A DNA stretch of 64,000 bases. It comes from Chthoniobacterales bacterium. GTDB taxonomy: Bacteria > Verrucomicrobiota > Verrucomicrobiia > Chthoniobacterales > JACTMZ01. Location of the stretch: the NCBI GenBank assembly GCA_014879535.1, contig JACSRX010000026.1:1-64000 (forward strand), in the 5' to 3' direction. Positions 1-12,318 of this stretch are shown here, piece by piece. The notes beneath the pieces were generated by a model. It did no database searches, had not been told where the DNA came from, and worked only from the letters and a program-made list of their open reading frames with translations. Made by a program: the position numbers and the translations under genes. Every line of letters begins with the position of its first letter. The stretch's first letter is position 1.

Positions 1-2496
<2,496 letters not shown>

Positions 2497-2584
2497 GGCA
2501 GTTCCACAGCCGGGGGGCTCCGGCGGCGACCGGGCAGGTTAGAGCAAGGATGGCCGCAAGCAACGCGACAAATGCGGCAAATCC

Positions 2585-2611
2585 AAAAAAAACGCCGGGT
2601 GAATCCCGGCG
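2585..2611 (-). terminator. Rho-independent terminator of the HU/IHF gene
   Basis: On the minus strand a perfect 7-bp stem CGCCGGG / CCCGGCG with a 5-base loop (ATTCA) is followed directly by eight T. It begins 4 bases after the stop codon of the HU/IHF gene. This is the clearest intrinsic terminator in the window. Confidence 0.9.
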
Positions 2612-2615
2612 CGGA

Positions 2616-2939
2616 TCAGGCGGCGGCTTCCTCTTTCCTCAGGGTCTCGGTGCGTTGCAGCACGCGCTGCCTCATGATTTTGCCGGGCTTGAATTTTACG
2701 GTGGCACGCGCCGGGATGATGACATCCGTCTCCGGTTTGTTGGGATTTCGGCCAACGCGGGATTTGGTCAGGCGCACCTCAAAAACCCCGAAGTTGCGAA
2801 GTTCGACATTTTTGCCGTCTGCAAGACTGTTGGTGATGTGATCCAAAGTCTTCTGAATGACGGCAAATACCTGCTGCTGGGTGATACCGACGTCCTCGCT
2901 GATGCATACAACCATGTCGCGTTTGGTGAGATTTGGCAT
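2616..2939 (-). CDS. HU/IHF-family nucleoid DNA-binding protein
   Basis: Small basic dimeric protein that bends and compacts DNA. The 107 residues match the family length (90-105) with a short tail ending KEEAAA. Seen: N-terminal helices beginning MPNLTKRDMV, the FGVFEVR beta strand, and the DNA-binding arm with GRNPNKPETDVIIPARATVKFKPGK, where the NP motif intercalates into DNA. The wording is closer to IHF-alpha-like proteins than to HU-beta, but a single-gene call between them is not safe. It is monocistronic, with its own terminator just downstream. The 168 bases between it and the divergent malQ hold no feature I can defend. Confidence 0.92.
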   Translation of the reverse strand: MPNLTKRDMVVCISEDVGITQQQVFAVIQKTLDHITNSLADGKNVELRNFGVFEVRLTKSRVGRNPNKPETDVIIPARATVKFKPGKIMRQRVLQRTETLRKEEAAA

Positions 2940-3107
2940 ACGAAGATTTGTTTGCTTTGGGTAAAAATCGTCCCCGGTTGCCTACAGGATCAAGCCTTCT
3001 TCTTGCAAGTAGGAAAGAATAGGCGACGACCGATTTCATGTTGTAGGAACACCCCCTTTTTGAGCTTTTGGACAGAGAGGCGCCTATGCACAATCGACCC
3101 TTTCTCC

Positions 3108-4826
3108 ATGAATCTGTCCCCCGACCGCAAGCTGTCCGGCCTTCTGGCCCCTCTCTTCGCCCTCCGCACCGAAAAGGATCTTGGGATCGGGGATACGCAA
3201 TCCCTGAAGGAGATGGTGGACTGGTCTTCGCGCCACGGTTTCGGGTTGGTGCAGGTGCTGCCGATCAATGAAACTGGCGGCGACAACAGCCCCTACAACA
3301 TCATCAGTTCCCTGGCGATCGATCCGACCACGATTGCGACCGACCCGGACAATCTCCCCGACCTGTCCGCAGGGGACTTCAAGAAAATCTGCGCCAAGCA
3401 CGATGTTGCCGCGCTGCGTTCCGGCAAGGTGAACTACCGCGGGGTGCGGGCGCTCAAGGGCGAGTTGCTTGAGGCGGCGTGGAAAAAATTCAAAGCCAAG
3501 CACATCAAGGAGAAGACGCGGCGGGCGAAGGCGTTCGCCGCCTGGACCAAAGAGAACGCGTCATGGCTGGAGGCCTACACGTTGTTCCGGGCGCTGGTGC
3601 GCCTGCACGGTGAGAACGAGAACACCGACCTTTGGCCGAAGAAGCAGAGGACGCTTGCAGCCGCGAAAAAATGGCTGGCGTCCGCCTCCCCGGCCGACAA
3701 GCGGAAGGTCCGCGGGCTGAGGAACTTCTTCGCCTATGTGCAGTGGGTCGCCTACCGGCAGTGGTCCGAGCTGAAGTCCTACGGCGACGAGCGCAACGTG
3801 GCCTTGGTCGGCGACGTGCCGGTGGGGGTGAGCGTGTTCAGCGCGGACGTGTTCGCGCAGCCGGAGATCTTCGACCTGACCCGATGTGCGGGGGCGCCGC
3901 CGGAGAAAATCTTCGCGGCCGATCCCTTCACGGCCAAATGGGGGCAGAACTGGGGGTTCCCCCTCTACCACTGGGCGGAGATGGCGAAGGACGACTATGC
4001 ATGGTGGCGGCAGCGCCTGCGCACCACGATGGAGATTTTCCATTTCCTGCGCGTGGACCATGCGCTGGGATTTTTCCGGATCTACAGCTTCCCGTGGCGC
4101 CCCGAGCGCAACGGGGAATTCCTGCCGCTCAGCGAGGAGGAGGCGAAGGCCCGGACGGGCGGCGAGCTGCCGCGCTTCATTCCGTGCGATGATTCGAGTC
4201 CCCAGAACATGGAGACGAACCGCGAGCAGGGCGACCGTTTGTTCCGGATGATCGTCGAGGAGACCGGACAGCACCGCCTGATTGCGGAGGACTTGGGCGA
4301 GATGTCGCCGTATGTGCGGCCCGTCCTCAAGGCCCAAGAAATTCCGGGTTTCAAGATTCCGATGTGGGAGCCCGGGCCGGATGGCTGGCCGGCGCCCGGC
4401 GGCGAATACGAGCGCCTGTCGCTGGCCACCTATGCGACCCACGACCATCCGACCGTGCATGCCTACTGGGACGGATGGTATGCCGACACGCAGTCCGGCG
4501 ACGGGCACAAGGCCGGCGTGGCACGGCGTCAGATGGAGGAGCTCGCGCGGTTTTCCGGACTGCACGCGCATCTGCCTGCGCCTTGGAGCGACGAGATCCA
4601 CGAGGGGCTCCTGCGCGGCCTCTTCGCCAGCAATTCGTGGCTGGTGGTGAACATGATCACGGATTTGTTCGGGACCTCCGAGCGCTTCAACGTGCCTGGG
4701 GCCATTGGGGACCAGAACTGGACCGAGCGATTCCCCGTCCCGATCAGCGGGTGGGACGGCCGTTGGCCGGACAAGCTCGGGCGCATCAAGACGATGATGC
4801 GCGAAAGCGGCCGGTATTCCGGCTGA
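3108..4826 (+). CDS. malQ: 4-alpha-glucanotransferase (amylomaltase, GH77)
   Basis: Cytoplasmic enzyme that transfers maltooligosaccharide segments between alpha-1,4-glucans. The 572-residue product starts MNLSPDRKLSGLLAPLFALR. GH77 landmarks: LGIGD near the N-terminus, INETGGDNSPYN, and the three catalytic carboxylates read as D317 (RVDHALGFFR), E394 (IAEDLG) and D446 (THDHPT). The reading frame stays open upstream to about 2424, but that part lies opposite the HU gene and lacks family similarity, so the ATG at 3108 is preferred. It converges on the OprB porin gene with a 7-base gap, and fits the alpha-glucan theme of the two exported amylases near 41-46 kb. Confidence 0.95.
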   Translation: MNLSPDRKLSGLLAPLFALRTEKDLGIGDTQSLKEMVDWSSRHGFGLVQVLPINETGGDNSPYNIISSLAIDPTTIATDPDNLPDLSAGDFKKICAKHDVAALRSGKVNYRGVRALKGELLEAAWKKFKAKHIKEKTRRAKAFAAWTKENASWLEAYTLFRALVRLHGENENTDLWPKKQRTLAAAKKWLASASPADKRKVRGLRNFFAYVQWVAYRQWSELKSYGDERNVALVGDVPVGVSVFSADVFAQPEIFDLTRCAGAPPEKIFAADPFTAKWGQNWGFPLYHWAEMAKDDYAWWRQRLRTTMEIFHFLRVDHALGFFRIYSFPWRPERNGEFLPLSEEEAKARTGGELPRFIPCDDSSPQNMETNREQGDRLFRMIVEETGQHRLIAEDLGEMSPYVRPVLKAQEIPGFKIPMWEPGPDGWPAPGGEYERLSLATYATHDHPTVHAYWDGWYADTQSGDGHKAGVARRQMEELARFSGLHAHLPAPWSDEIHEGLLRGLFASNSWLVVNMITDLFGTSERFNVPGAIGDQNWTERFPVPISGWDGRWPDKLGRIKTMMRESGRYSG

Positions 4827-4833
4827 GCTTGGT

Positions 4834-6240
4834 TCAGAAGCTCACGCCGATCTGGGCGCCGAGGACGAAGGCATTGGGGATCGATCCGGTGCCGCCGGGG
4901 CGGACGATGTATTGGACATCCGGCTGGATGTAGAAGAAATCGTTCAACTGAACGCGGTAACCCCACTCGAGCGCCATCTCGAAGCTGGCCGGTTCTCCGT
5001 CATAGGCGAGGTCGGCCTGCCCGTAGTCGCCGCTGAAGTTCCCGTAGGCCAGGCCGAAGAGTGCCGTGTCCTTGTCGCGTGTCGGGAGAAACCCTCGGTA
5101 GAACAATCCGCTGTTCCATTGGAAGGGAACCTTGGAGACGTTCTGCTGCGGCGAGAGGACGAAGGCGGTCCAGGCGGTGAGCCCTTGGCTGCTGCCCGGG
5201 GCTTCCTGATAGATCATCTGATCCCCGTGCCAGTAAAATCCGTAGGCATTCGCGGCGGTCGAGTCCTGTCCGAATTGCGGATACTCCCATGAGGAGTAAT
5301 AGGCGCCGAACCAGTAGTGGCCCGGAAGCCCGCGCATGTCATCCGCGGGTGGCGCGGGATTCTTCTCGTTCCCGAACGTCACGCGTCCGTTTGACGGTTG
5401 CGGCTGCACGGATTTTCCGTCCGACGCAGCCTTCGGGACGGGACGTTTGAAGAACTCGGGCGTCCAGCCGAGCTGGGTGATGAGCATGACGCCGTCGTTG
5501 GCCTGCATATTCATGTTCACGCCGTGGAGGTTGCGGTCGAAGGTGCGGTTCGAGACCTGATAAACGCCGAACTGGGCGTTCCACTCGGGGGAGGGATCGA
5601 CGCGGAGGCGGGCGGCCCAGACGGCCCACGGGTAGGCGGAAAACTGCGCGTTGACGGGGAGGGCCTGCGGGTTGCCGTCGATGCCGTTGTTCATGTAGAG
5701 CCAGTAAACCGGCGAGCTGGCGAAGTCGTCACCCGTGGCGTAGCGGCCGATTTTCAACGAGGCCTTCTTGTCCCAGAAGGCCTGCTCGAGGTAGAGGCCG
5801 TAAAGCATGGCGGTCTGGCCGCCATAGACCTGCTGCACGGTGAACTGGTTGCCGATGTAGTCCTGCGAGAGGCTGGTGCCATTGCGGTCGAGGCCGCTCA
5901 CCGTGATCGTCGCGCCCTGCCAGCCGATCAATTTTTCCATGTCGAGCGCCACGCCGAAGCCGATGTTGTCCGTGTAGGTGCAGCCCTGGCGCAGTCCGCC
6001 GACGGGATTGCCCGCGAGGTTGATGGCGTAGCTGAGGGAGAATTCGATCCCCACATCCTCGTCGAGCCAGTTGCGCAGGCCCCACCAGTCGCCGCTGAAC
6101 GCGTCGCCGTGCCACCATTCCTCCGAGCCGATGTAGTTCGACGGTCTCGGGTCGTAGTATTCCCAGAATCTCCCTGTCGCGTGGAGGGATGCCGGCAGCA
6201 TGGCGCCGGCCAGAAGGCCGAGGACGACTTTGATGTTCAT
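4834..6240 (-). CDS. OprB-family carbohydrate porin
   Basis: Outer-membrane channel for sugar uptake. The 468-residue protein starts with a signal peptide (MNIKVVLGLLAGAMLPASLHA) and then shows alternating aromatic beta strands typical of the OprB family, including the WWGLRNWLDEDVGIEFSLSY and GRYATGDDFASSPVYWLY stretches, and ends in a beta strand closing with F (LGAQIGVSF), as expected for an outer-membrane barrel. It converges with malQ, which suggests oligosaccharide import followed by cytoplasmic processing. The substrate cannot be read from sequence. Confidence 0.88.
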   Translation of the reverse strand: MNIKVVLGLLAGAMLPASLHATGRFWEYYDPRPSNYIGSEEWWHGDAFSGDWWGLRNWLDEDVGIEFSLSYAINLAGNPVGGLRQGCTYTDNIGFGVALDMEKLIGWQGATITVSGLDRNGTSLSQDYIGNQFTVQQVYGGQTAMLYGLYLEQAFWDKKASLKIGRYATGDDFASSPVYWLYMNNGIDGNPQALPVNAQFSAYPWAVWAARLRVDPSPEWNAQFGVYQVSNRTFDRNLHGVNMNMQANDGVMLITQLGWTPEFFKRPVPKAASDGKSVQPQPSNGRVTFGNEKNPAPPADDMRGLPGHYWFGAYYSSWEYPQFGQDSTAANAYGFYWHGDQMIYQEAPGSSQGLTAWTAFVLSPQQNVSKVPFQWNSGLFYRGFLPTRDKDTALFGLAYGNFSGDYGQADLAYDGEPASFEMALEWGYRVQLNDFFYIQPDVQYIVRPGGTGSIPNAFVLGAQIGVSF

Positions 6241-6291
6241 GGGGGCAGGCGCATCCTGCGCTCCGCCGGGCTTCCGGGCAAGCGCGGGGAA

Positions 6292-8844
6292 TCAGCCCTT
6301 GACCACGAAATTGACGAGCTTTCCGGGGACGGCCACGACCTTGATTGTTTCCTTCCCGGCGAGGTGCGCGGAGAACTTATCATGGGCGCGGGCGGCGGCT
6401 TCGAGCTGCTCGCACGAGGCATCCTTCGGCACAGTGAGTTTTTCCCGCACCTTGCCGTTGATCTGGAGGACGATCTCCACTTCGTTGTCCATCAGCAGTG
6501 AGTCGTCGTGCACGGGCCAAGGCTGGGCATGGGCGCCCTTTTCAAATCCCGGGAATTTCCGTCCGAGGTGTTCCCAGAGTTCCTCGGCGATGTGCGGGGC
6601 GAACGGACTGAGGAGGATGAGAAGTGTGCGGAGGCCCGCGACGGGGCGCCGCTCTGCGGCGGTCAACTCGTTCACACAAATCATCATCTGCGAGATCGCG
6701 GTGTTGAAGGAGAGTGTCGAAAGGTCGTCGGTGACCTTCTTGATCGTGGCATGGAGCACGCGGAGTTGGGTGGGAGTCGGCGGGATGTCCGCCACGGCAT
6801 CCGAAAGTTGCCATCTCCCTTCCTGATCCTCGTGCATGGCGAGGCGCCAGACACGGGCGAGGAAGCGGTAAACGCCCTCCACGCCTTTCATGCTCCACGG
6901 CTTCATCTGTTCGAGCGGACCCATGAACATCTCGTAGAGGCGGAAGGCGTCCGCCCCGTAGTCGTCGATCACCTCGTCGGGATTGACCACGTTGCCGCGG
7001 CTCTTCGACATCTTCTGTCCGTCGGTGCCGAGAATGATGCCTTGGTTGACGAGACGCTGGAATGGCTCGGGTGTCGGCAGATGGCCGAGGTCGTGGAGGA
7101 CCATATGCCAGAAACGCGAATACAGCAGGTGCAGCACGGCATGCTCGGTGCCGCCGACGTAAAGATCGACGCCGCCGGACTTCTGCGAGCCGTCACCCAG
7201 CCAGTAGGCTGCTGCGTCACGGCCGATGAAGCGTTCCGCGTTGTTCGGATCGCAGAAGCGCAGGTAATACCAGCACGAGCCCGCCCATTGGGGCATCGTG
7301 TTCAATTCGCGCCGGGCGGTGTCCGAGTAGCGCACCCAATCCTCGGCTTTCGAGAGCGGAGGTTCGGCGGTGCCGGTCGGCTTGAAATCGTCGAGATCGG
7401 GAAGTCGCACCGGGAGCTCGCCTTCCGGAATGGCGCGGTGCGATCCGTTCTCCCAGACGATCGGGAAAGGTTCGCCCCAATAGCGCTGGCGCGAGAAGAG
7501 CCAGTCGCGCAGTTTGAATTGGACGGCCCCGCGGCCCACGCCGCGCTCCTCGAGCCATGCGGTGATCTTGTCCTTGGCCTCGGCGGTGGAGAGACCGTCG
7601 AGAATGCCGGAGTTCACCGCGATCCCGTCCCCGGTGAAACAACCCTCGACGGGGGAAGGCGGCTGGACGACCTGGATGATGGGCAGACCGAATTTCAGCG
7701 CGAACGCATGGTCGCGATCATCATGCGCGGGAACCGCCATGATGGCGCCGGTGCCATAGCCGGTGAGGACGTAGTCGGCGATCCAGACGGGAATGCGCTC
7801 GCCGTTGACGGGATTGATCGCAAAGGCGCCGGTGAAGACGCCGGTTTTTTCCTTCGAGGCGTCCTGCCGGTCGCGTTCGGATTTCGAGGCGACGGATTTG
7901 ACGTATTCCTCCACCGCGGTGCGTTGGTCCGCCGAGGTGATCCGGGCGACAAGCGGGTGTTCCGGCGCGAGCACCATGTAGGTGGCGCCGAAGAGGGTGT
8001 CGGGGCGCGTGGTGTAAACGGTGATCTTGTCGCCCCCCTCGGGGGTAAAATCCACGAAGGCGCCGTTGGAGCGGCCGATCCAGTTTCTTTGCAGCAGTTT
8101 GATCGACTCGGGCCAGTCGAGGCCGTCGAGCCCGGAAAGCAAACGTTCGGCAAAGGCCGTGATGCGCAGCATCCATTGGCGCATCGGGCGGCGTTCGACG
8201 GGGAATCCGCCGACCTCGCTTTTCCCGTCCACCACTTCCTCGTTGGCCAGCACGGTGCCAAGTTCGGGGCACCAGTTGACGGGCATTTCGGCCACGTAGG
8301 CGAGCCGGACGCTGTCGGGATCGCTGCCGGTGTAAGTGGAAATGGGTTCCGCGCGGTTGGTCGCGGGATTGAACCAGGAGTTGTAAATCTGCAGGAAGAT
8401 CCACTGGGTCCAGCGCACGTAGTCCGGCGAGGTGGTGTTGACCTCGCGCGACCAATCATAGCTGAAGCCGATGCGCTGGAGCTGGGTTTTGAACTGCCCC
8501 ACATTGTGCGCGGTGGTGACGGCGGGATGCTGTCCGGTTTTGACCGCGTATTGCTCGGCCGGGAGACCGAACGCGTCCCATCCCATCGGATGGAGGACAT
8601 TGAAGCCGCGCATGCGGTGGTGGCGGGCGAGAATGTCGGTCGCCGTGTATCCTTCCGGGTGGCCGACGTGGAGTCCCGCGCCGCTCGGGTAGGGGAACAT
8701 GTCGAGCACGTAGTATTTCGGCTTGCCCGGGTCGAAGCCCTCGTCGCCGGGATTGGGTGTGCGGTAGGCGCCGGATTCGGCCCAGCGTTGCTGCCATTTG
8801 GGCTCGAAGTCGGAGAAAGGATATTGTTTGCGCTGGCTGGCCAT
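6292..8844 (-). CDS. leuS: Leucine-tRNA ligase
   Basis: Class I aminoacyl-tRNA synthetase charging tRNA-Leu. The 850-residue protein from the ATG at 8844 ([20 protein letters not shown]) has the HIGH-type motif HVGH at residues 59-62, the bacterial editing domain insert, and KMSKS near residue 611 ([11 protein letters not shown]). Length agrees with bacterial LeuRS (about 860). An upstream in-frame start at 8928 would add 28 residues that overlap the start of rdgB and have no family match, so it is rejected. The gene is divergent from rdgB. Confidence 0.97.
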   Translation of the reverse strand: MASQRKQYPFSDFEPKWQQRWAESGAYRTPNPGDEGFDPGKPKYYVLDMFPYPSGAGLHVGHPEGYTATDILARHHRMRGFNVLHPMGWDAFGLPAEQYAVKTGQHPAVTTAHNVGQFKTQLQRIGFSYDWSREVNTTSPDYVRWTQWIFLQIYNSWFNPATNRAEPISTYTGSDPDSVRLAYVAEMPVNWCPELGTVLANEEVVDGKSEVGGFPVERRPMRQWMLRITAFAERLLSGLDGLDWPESIKLLQRNWIGRSNGAFVDFTPEGGDKITVYTTRPDTLFGATYMVLAPEHPLVARITSADQRTAVEEYVKSVASKSERDRQDASKEKTGVFTGAFAINPVNGERIPVWIADYVLTGYGTGAIMAVPAHDDRDHAFALKFGLPIIQVVQPPSPVEGCFTGDGIAVNSGILDGLSTAEAKDKITAWLEERGVGRGAVQFKLRDWLFSRQRYWGEPFPIVWENGSHRAIPEGELPVRLPDLDDFKPTGTAEPPLSKAEDWVRYSDTARRELNTMPQWAGSCWYYLRFCDPNNAERFIGRDAAAYWLGDGSQKSGGVDLYVGGTEHAVLHLLYSRFWHMVLHDLGHLPTPEPFQRLVNQGIILGTDGQKMSKSRGNVVNPDEVIDDYGADAFRLYEMFMGPLEQMKPWSMKGVEGVYRFLARVWRLAMHEDQEGRWQLSDAVADIPPTPTQLRVLHATIKKVTDDLSTLSFNTAISQMMICVNELTAAERRPVAGLRTLLILLSPFAPHIAEELWEHLGRKFPGFEKGAHAQPWPVHDDSLLMDNEVEIVLQINGKVREKLTVPKDASCEQLEAAARAHDKFSAHLAGKETIKVVAVPGKLVNFVVKG

Positions 8845-8912
8845 GGATTGCGTGCTCTGCCGGCGCGCTGCGGGCTTGCCGCGGGTGCCGGGAACCGCGC
8901 ATTTTGCCGGGA

Positions 8913-9512
8913 ATGTCGAATGTGTCAAAGCAACGCCTGCTGCTGGCGACGCGGAATGCGCACAAAACGTGCGAGGTGAGGGAGATTCTCGGGGAGGGGT
9001 TCGAGGTCGAGGATTTGACGGCGCGCCCGGATCTGCCGGATGTGGAGGAGACCGGGGCCACCTTCGAGGAAAACGCCCGCCTCAAGGCGCTGGCGGCGTC
9101 GCCGCACTACGACGGATGGGTGGTGGCGGATGATTCCGGACTGGAGATCGATGCCTTGGACGGCGCGCCCGGGGTGCGCTCGGCACGGTTTGCCGGGGAG
9201 GATGCCACGATGGAGCAGAATCGTGCCCTGCTGGCGGAGAAAATGCGGGGGGTCACGGAGGGTCGCCGCGGACGGTTCCGCTGCATGCTGGCACTCGCCA
9301 AGGATGGTGCCGTGGTGCGGATTTTCTCCGGTGTGGTCGAAGGAACGATTGCAACCGAGGAGCGGGGATCCGGGGGATTCGGCTACGATCCCTTGTTCGT
9401 GCCGGAAGGTGGCGACCGGACATTCGCCGAGATGTCGGCCGGGGAAAAACACAGCCTCAGCCACAGAGGCCGGGCGCTCGCCGGGTTGGCGGAGTATTTG
9501 AGGGCGCGTTAG
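8913..9512 (+). CDS. rdgB: XTP/dITP pyrophosphatase (Ham1/RdgB family)
   Basis: House-cleaning enzyme that hydrolyses non-canonical purine triphosphates to monophosphates. The 199-residue product has the family pattern: LLATRNAHK near the N-terminus (substrate binding), [44 protein letters not shown] and the C-terminal SHRGRAL. Length is typical. The ATG at 8913 gives [15 protein letters not shown], the usual short lead into the first strand. The stop overlaps the stop of the convergent lipoprotein gene by 4 bases. Confidence 0.96.
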   Translation: MSNVSKQRLLLATRNAHKTCEVREILGEGFEVEDLTARPDLPDVEETGATFEENARLKALAASPHYDGWVVADDSGLEIDALDGAPGVRSARFAGEDATMEQNRALLAEKMRGVTEGRRGRFRCMLALAKDGAVVRIFSGVVEGTIATEERGSGGFGYDPLFVPEGGDRTFAEMSAGEKHSLSHRGRALAGLAEYLRAR

Positions 9513-9853
9513 CGCCGGGCGAGTTCGCGGTCGGCGATTTTCTGTGCGCGAAGGCCCTTGATGTTGTTGCGGTTGATCACGCGCTGCTCGATGCCGTAGG
9601 GCGTCTGGGGATAGTTCAGGTCGGGGTAATGTCCGCCCATTCCCCATCGGCCGGTGATCTTGTTGCGGGTATGGGGGCCATACCACACGGTCGTTTCGTT
9701 GGGTGATGTGAAAGTGGTCTCGTCCCGAGCCGGTGCTTTGTAGGGGATCGGCTCGAAGGGATAGTAGGGGCCGGTGAGTTCGCGGCGGTTTTCCGGAGTT
9801 GCGCAGGCCGTGAGGGCGGCGCAGCCGATCAAAATGAGGGGGTTCCAGCGCAC
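9509..9853 (-). CDS. Small predicted lipoprotein, function unknown
   Basis: A 114-residue protein with a lipoprotein signal: MRWNPLILIGCAALTAC, where LTAC fits a lipobox. The mature part is Pro/Tyr-rich (GPYYPFEPIPYK) and then polar and basic towards the end. I do not recognise a domain. It converges on rdgB with a 4-base overlap and lies 55 bases from the stop of the ExbB-like gene on the same strand, so it may be cotranscribed with it. Probably anchored in the periplasmic face of a membrane. Confidence 0.7.
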   Translation of the reverse strand: MRWNPLILIGCAALTACATPENRRELTGPYYPFEPIPYKAPARDETTFTSPNETTVWYGPHTRNKITGRWGMGGHYPDLNYPQTPYGIEQRVINRNNIKGLRAQKIADRELARR

Positions 9854-9908
9854 GGCAACGGTTTAGCGGATCCGGAGGAATTTGACACTCAAAATGATTC
9901 GGGGGTGG

Positions 9909-10634
9909 TCAGGGCTTCTTGGAGAACCCGATCGAGAGCATGGCGACGAGCTGGGTGGAGGCGGCCTCGAGCTCGGCGATCAGGGACTGCACGCGTCCGC
10001 GGAAGAACGAATAGGCGGCCATGGCCGGGATGCCTATGACGAGGCCGGTGGCGGTGGTGACGAGCGCCTCGGAGACGCCCTCGGCGAGCATGATCGGCCG
10101 GGAGGCGACAATGTCGCTGGCAACGACGCTGAAGGATTTGATCATGCCGAGGACGGTTCCGAAGAGGCCGAGCATGGGGGCGATGGTGCCGATGTCGGCG
10201 AGGTAGGTGATGCGCTGGTTGAGGGCGGCGGCCTGGCGCGTGCCCTCGGTTTCGGCGATTTCGCGGGCCTCGGCGAAAGTGGCCTCGGGGTGCTGCGTCA
10301 GGAAATCCAGGGTGCGCTGCATGATGCGCGCGACCGCCTCGCGGTGGCGGTTCGAGATCGCCAGGAGCCCGAGGTAGTCGCGCTTGCGGAGCAGGGCGTC
10401 GGCGGTGGCCATGTATCGTTTGGTGACCACGGCCCCGCGGCGGAGGCTGAAGAGGTAGATCACCACGAGCATGACGCCGATCACCGACATGATGCCGAGC
10501 GGGATCATGACCGGGCCGCCGGAGGCGAGCACCTGCCAGAGGCTGCTTTCGGGGCGGATCGGCGCGGCGCCCTGCTGCGCGTGGGCGGACCCGACGGTGG
10601 CAAGGAGAGCGGCGAGTCCGGCGGCTTGTTTCAC
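9909..10634 (-). CDS. MotA/TolQ/ExbB proton channel family protein
   Basis: Inner-membrane energy-transducing channel subunit of the ExbB/TolQ type. From the GTG at 10634 the 241-residue product begins with a signal peptide (VKQAAGLAALLATVGSAHA), then a membrane segment IPLGIMSVIGVMLVVIYLF, a long cytoplasmic loop, and the conserved pair of helices with DIGTIAPMLGLFGTVLGMI and ALVTTATGLVIGIPAMAAYSFF. The GTG is chosen because upstream frames run into uvrC on the other strand and lack the signal peptide. No ExbD or TonB partner lies next to it, so the partner must be elsewhere. The other neighbour is a small lipoprotein. Confidence 0.85.
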   Translation of the reverse strand: MKQAAGLAALLATVGSAHAQQGAAPIRPESSLWQVLASGGPVMIPLGIMSVIGVMLVVIYLFSLRRGAVVTKRYMATADALLRKRDYLGLLAISNRHREAVARIMQRTLDFLTQHPEATFAEAREIAETEGTRQAAALNQRITYLADIGTIAPMLGLFGTVLGMIKSFSVVASDIVASRPIMLAEGVSEALVTTATGLVIGIPAMAAYSFFRGRVQSLIAELEAASTQLVAMLSIGFSKKP

Positions 10635-10694
10635 GCCGGGGAGGTTAGCAATCCCCGGGCCTGATGCAAGGATGGCGGGGGGAACGGCCCGCGG

Positions 10695-10700
10695 TATATT
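10695..10700 (+). promoter_or_regulatory. Candidate -10 box of uvrC
   Basis: TATATT, 5 of 6 to the sigma-70 consensus, lies 7 bases before the uvrC ATG. No convincing -35 is seen. If used, transcription would start at or next to the ATG. Confidence 0.35.
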
Positions 10701-10707
10701 GGTCCGC

Positions 10708-12276
10708 ATGGCCGCATCCGCCGAACAGCCCGACCTGCGCTCCCGCCTGCACGATGTGCCGCACAAACCGGGGGTTTACCTGATGCGCGACCGGCTGAAC
10801 CGCGTGATCTACGTGGGCAAGGCGCGCGACCTGCGCAAGCGCCTGGCGCAGTATTTCACTCCGGCGCGCTCACGCCTTGCCGACCTGAAGACCCGCGCGC
10901 TGCTCGACTCCGTGTGGGATTTCGCCGTGCACGTGGTGCGCTCCGACGCCGAGGCGGTGCTCCTCGAGGGGAAGCTGATCAAGGAATACCGGCCGAAATA
11001 CAACATTTCGTTCCGCGACGACAAAAATTTCCTCCAGCTCCGCGTCAACCTCGACGATCCGTTCCCAAAGTTCACGCTGGTGAGGCTGCGCAAGGAGGAC
11101 GGGGCGCGTTACTTCGGCCCCTACGCGCACTCGGGCGCGCTGCGGACCACGATGGAGGTGCTCAAGCGCAAATACGGGCTGCGCTCGTGCCGTCCGCGCG
11201 TGCCCGGCGAGAAGGACTACCGCCATTGCCACGACGACATCATCAAGAACTGCTCCGCGCCATGCATCGGGAAAATCCGCCCGGAGGATTACCGGGAGCG
11301 TGTGCTGCAGGCGTGCGCTTTCCTGGAGGGCCGCAGCCGCGAAATCCCGGAGGAACTCGAGGCGGAAATGTCGGCGGCGGCGAAGGCGCTTGATTTCGAG
11401 AAGGCGGCGGCCTTGCGGGACATGATCTCGGCACTGCGCCAGACATCCAAGCGCGAGCGGCGTTTCCTGCGCGGGAGTTCGCTGCCTGCCGGCGGGGATT
11501 TGGCGGACGACCTCCGCGCGCTTGGCGAGGCGCTCGGGCTTCCGAAGCCGCCAGCGATCATGGAGTGCTTCGACATCTCGAACATCACAAGCACGCACAT
11601 CGTGGCATCCATGGTGCGCTTCCGGGACGGGGCGCCGGACCGTCAGGCCTACCGCCGCTACCGTATCAGGACGGTCGGGGGTCAGGATGATTTCGCCAGC
11701 ATGGCCGAGGTGGTGCGGCGGCGCTACGGGAGGCTGCTGGCGGCGGCTCGCGAGGAGTTTCCGGAGGCTGCGGAATTCTCGCAGGAGGAGGCGTCTGAAG
11801 CAGTCGGACGTTTGGCGCTGCCCTTCGCCATCCGCATTCCCGATCTGGTCATCGTGGACGGCGGCCGGGGACAGCTTTCAAGCGCCTGCGGCGAGTTCGT
11901 GCGGCTCGGTCTGCGCGGGCAGCCGGTCATCGGGTTGGCCAAGGAACGCGAGGAGATCTATTTCCCGAATGACCCGCAGCCGCTCCGCCTTCCTCACGAG
12001 AGCGGGGCGTTGCAATTGCTGCAGCGCATCCGGGACGAGGCCCATCGCGTGGCGAACGGATACCACCAGTTGCTGATGAAGCGGCGCGTGTCGGAGAGCG
12101 TCCTTGATGACATTCCCGGGGTGAGCCATGCACGCAAGCAGGCGTTGCTGCGTGTGTTCGGGTCCGTGGAGCGCTTGCGGAAAGCGGAGATCGAAGACAT
12201 GGCGAAGGTCTCCGGCGTGGGTGCCAGGCTGGCGCGGGAGATCAAGGACGCGTTGTCCGGGGGGCGTCGCGCGTGA
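10708..12276 (+). CDS. uvrC: Excinuclease ABC subunit UvrC, short form
   Basis: Dual endonuclease subunit of nucleotide excision repair. The 522-residue product has an N-terminal GIY-YIG domain (GVYLMRDRLNRVIYVGKARDLRKRL), the Cys-rich CHDDIIKNCSAPCIGKI, a UVR motif (AKALDFEKAAALRDMI), an RNase H-like nuclease (IMECFDISNITSTHIVASMV, VDGGRGQL) and a C-terminal helix-hairpin-helix pair (IPGVSHARKQALL, VSGVGARLA). Usual UvrC is about 600 residues. The roughly 100-residue stretch between the UVR motif and the nuclease domain is largely absent here. All catalytic landmarks remain, so it should be functional. The adjacent ExbB gene is divergent. Confidence 0.95.
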   Translation: MAASAEQPDLRSRLHDVPHKPGVYLMRDRLNRVIYVGKARDLRKRLAQYFTPARSRLADLKTRALLDSVWDFAVHVVRSDAEAVLLEGKLIKEYRPKYNISFRDDKNFLQLRVNLDDPFPKFTLVRLRKEDGARYFGPYAHSGALRTTMEVLKRKYGLRSCRPRVPGEKDYRHCHDDIIKNCSAPCIGKIRPEDYRERVLQACAFLEGRSREIPEELEAEMSAAAKALDFEKAAALRDMISALRQTSKRERRFLRGSSLPAGGDLADDLRALGEALGLPKPPAIMECFDISNITSTHIVASMVRFRDGAPDRQAYRRYRIRTVGGQDDFASMAEVVRRRYGRLLAAAREEFPEAAEFSQEEASEAVGRLALPFAIRIPDLVIVDGGRGQLSSACGEFVRLGLRGQPVIGLAKEREEIYFPNDPQPLRLPHESGALQLLQRIRDEAHRVANGYHQLLMKRRVSESVLDDIPGVSHARKQALLRVFGSVERLRKAEIEDMAKVSGVGARLAREIKDALSGGRRA

Positions 12277-12297
12277 AGCGAATTGTGGAGGGTGCCC

Positions 12298-12318
12298 GGA
12301 CGGCTGGGCCAGCCGTCC
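12298..12318. terminator. GC hairpin between convergent uvrC and nadC
   Basis: A perfect 9-bp stem GGACGGCTG / CAGCCGTCC with a 3-base loop fills the gap between the two convergent genes and abuts the nadC stop. There is no T-run, so it is either a weak bidirectional terminator or a REP-like dispersed element. Confidence 0.5.
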
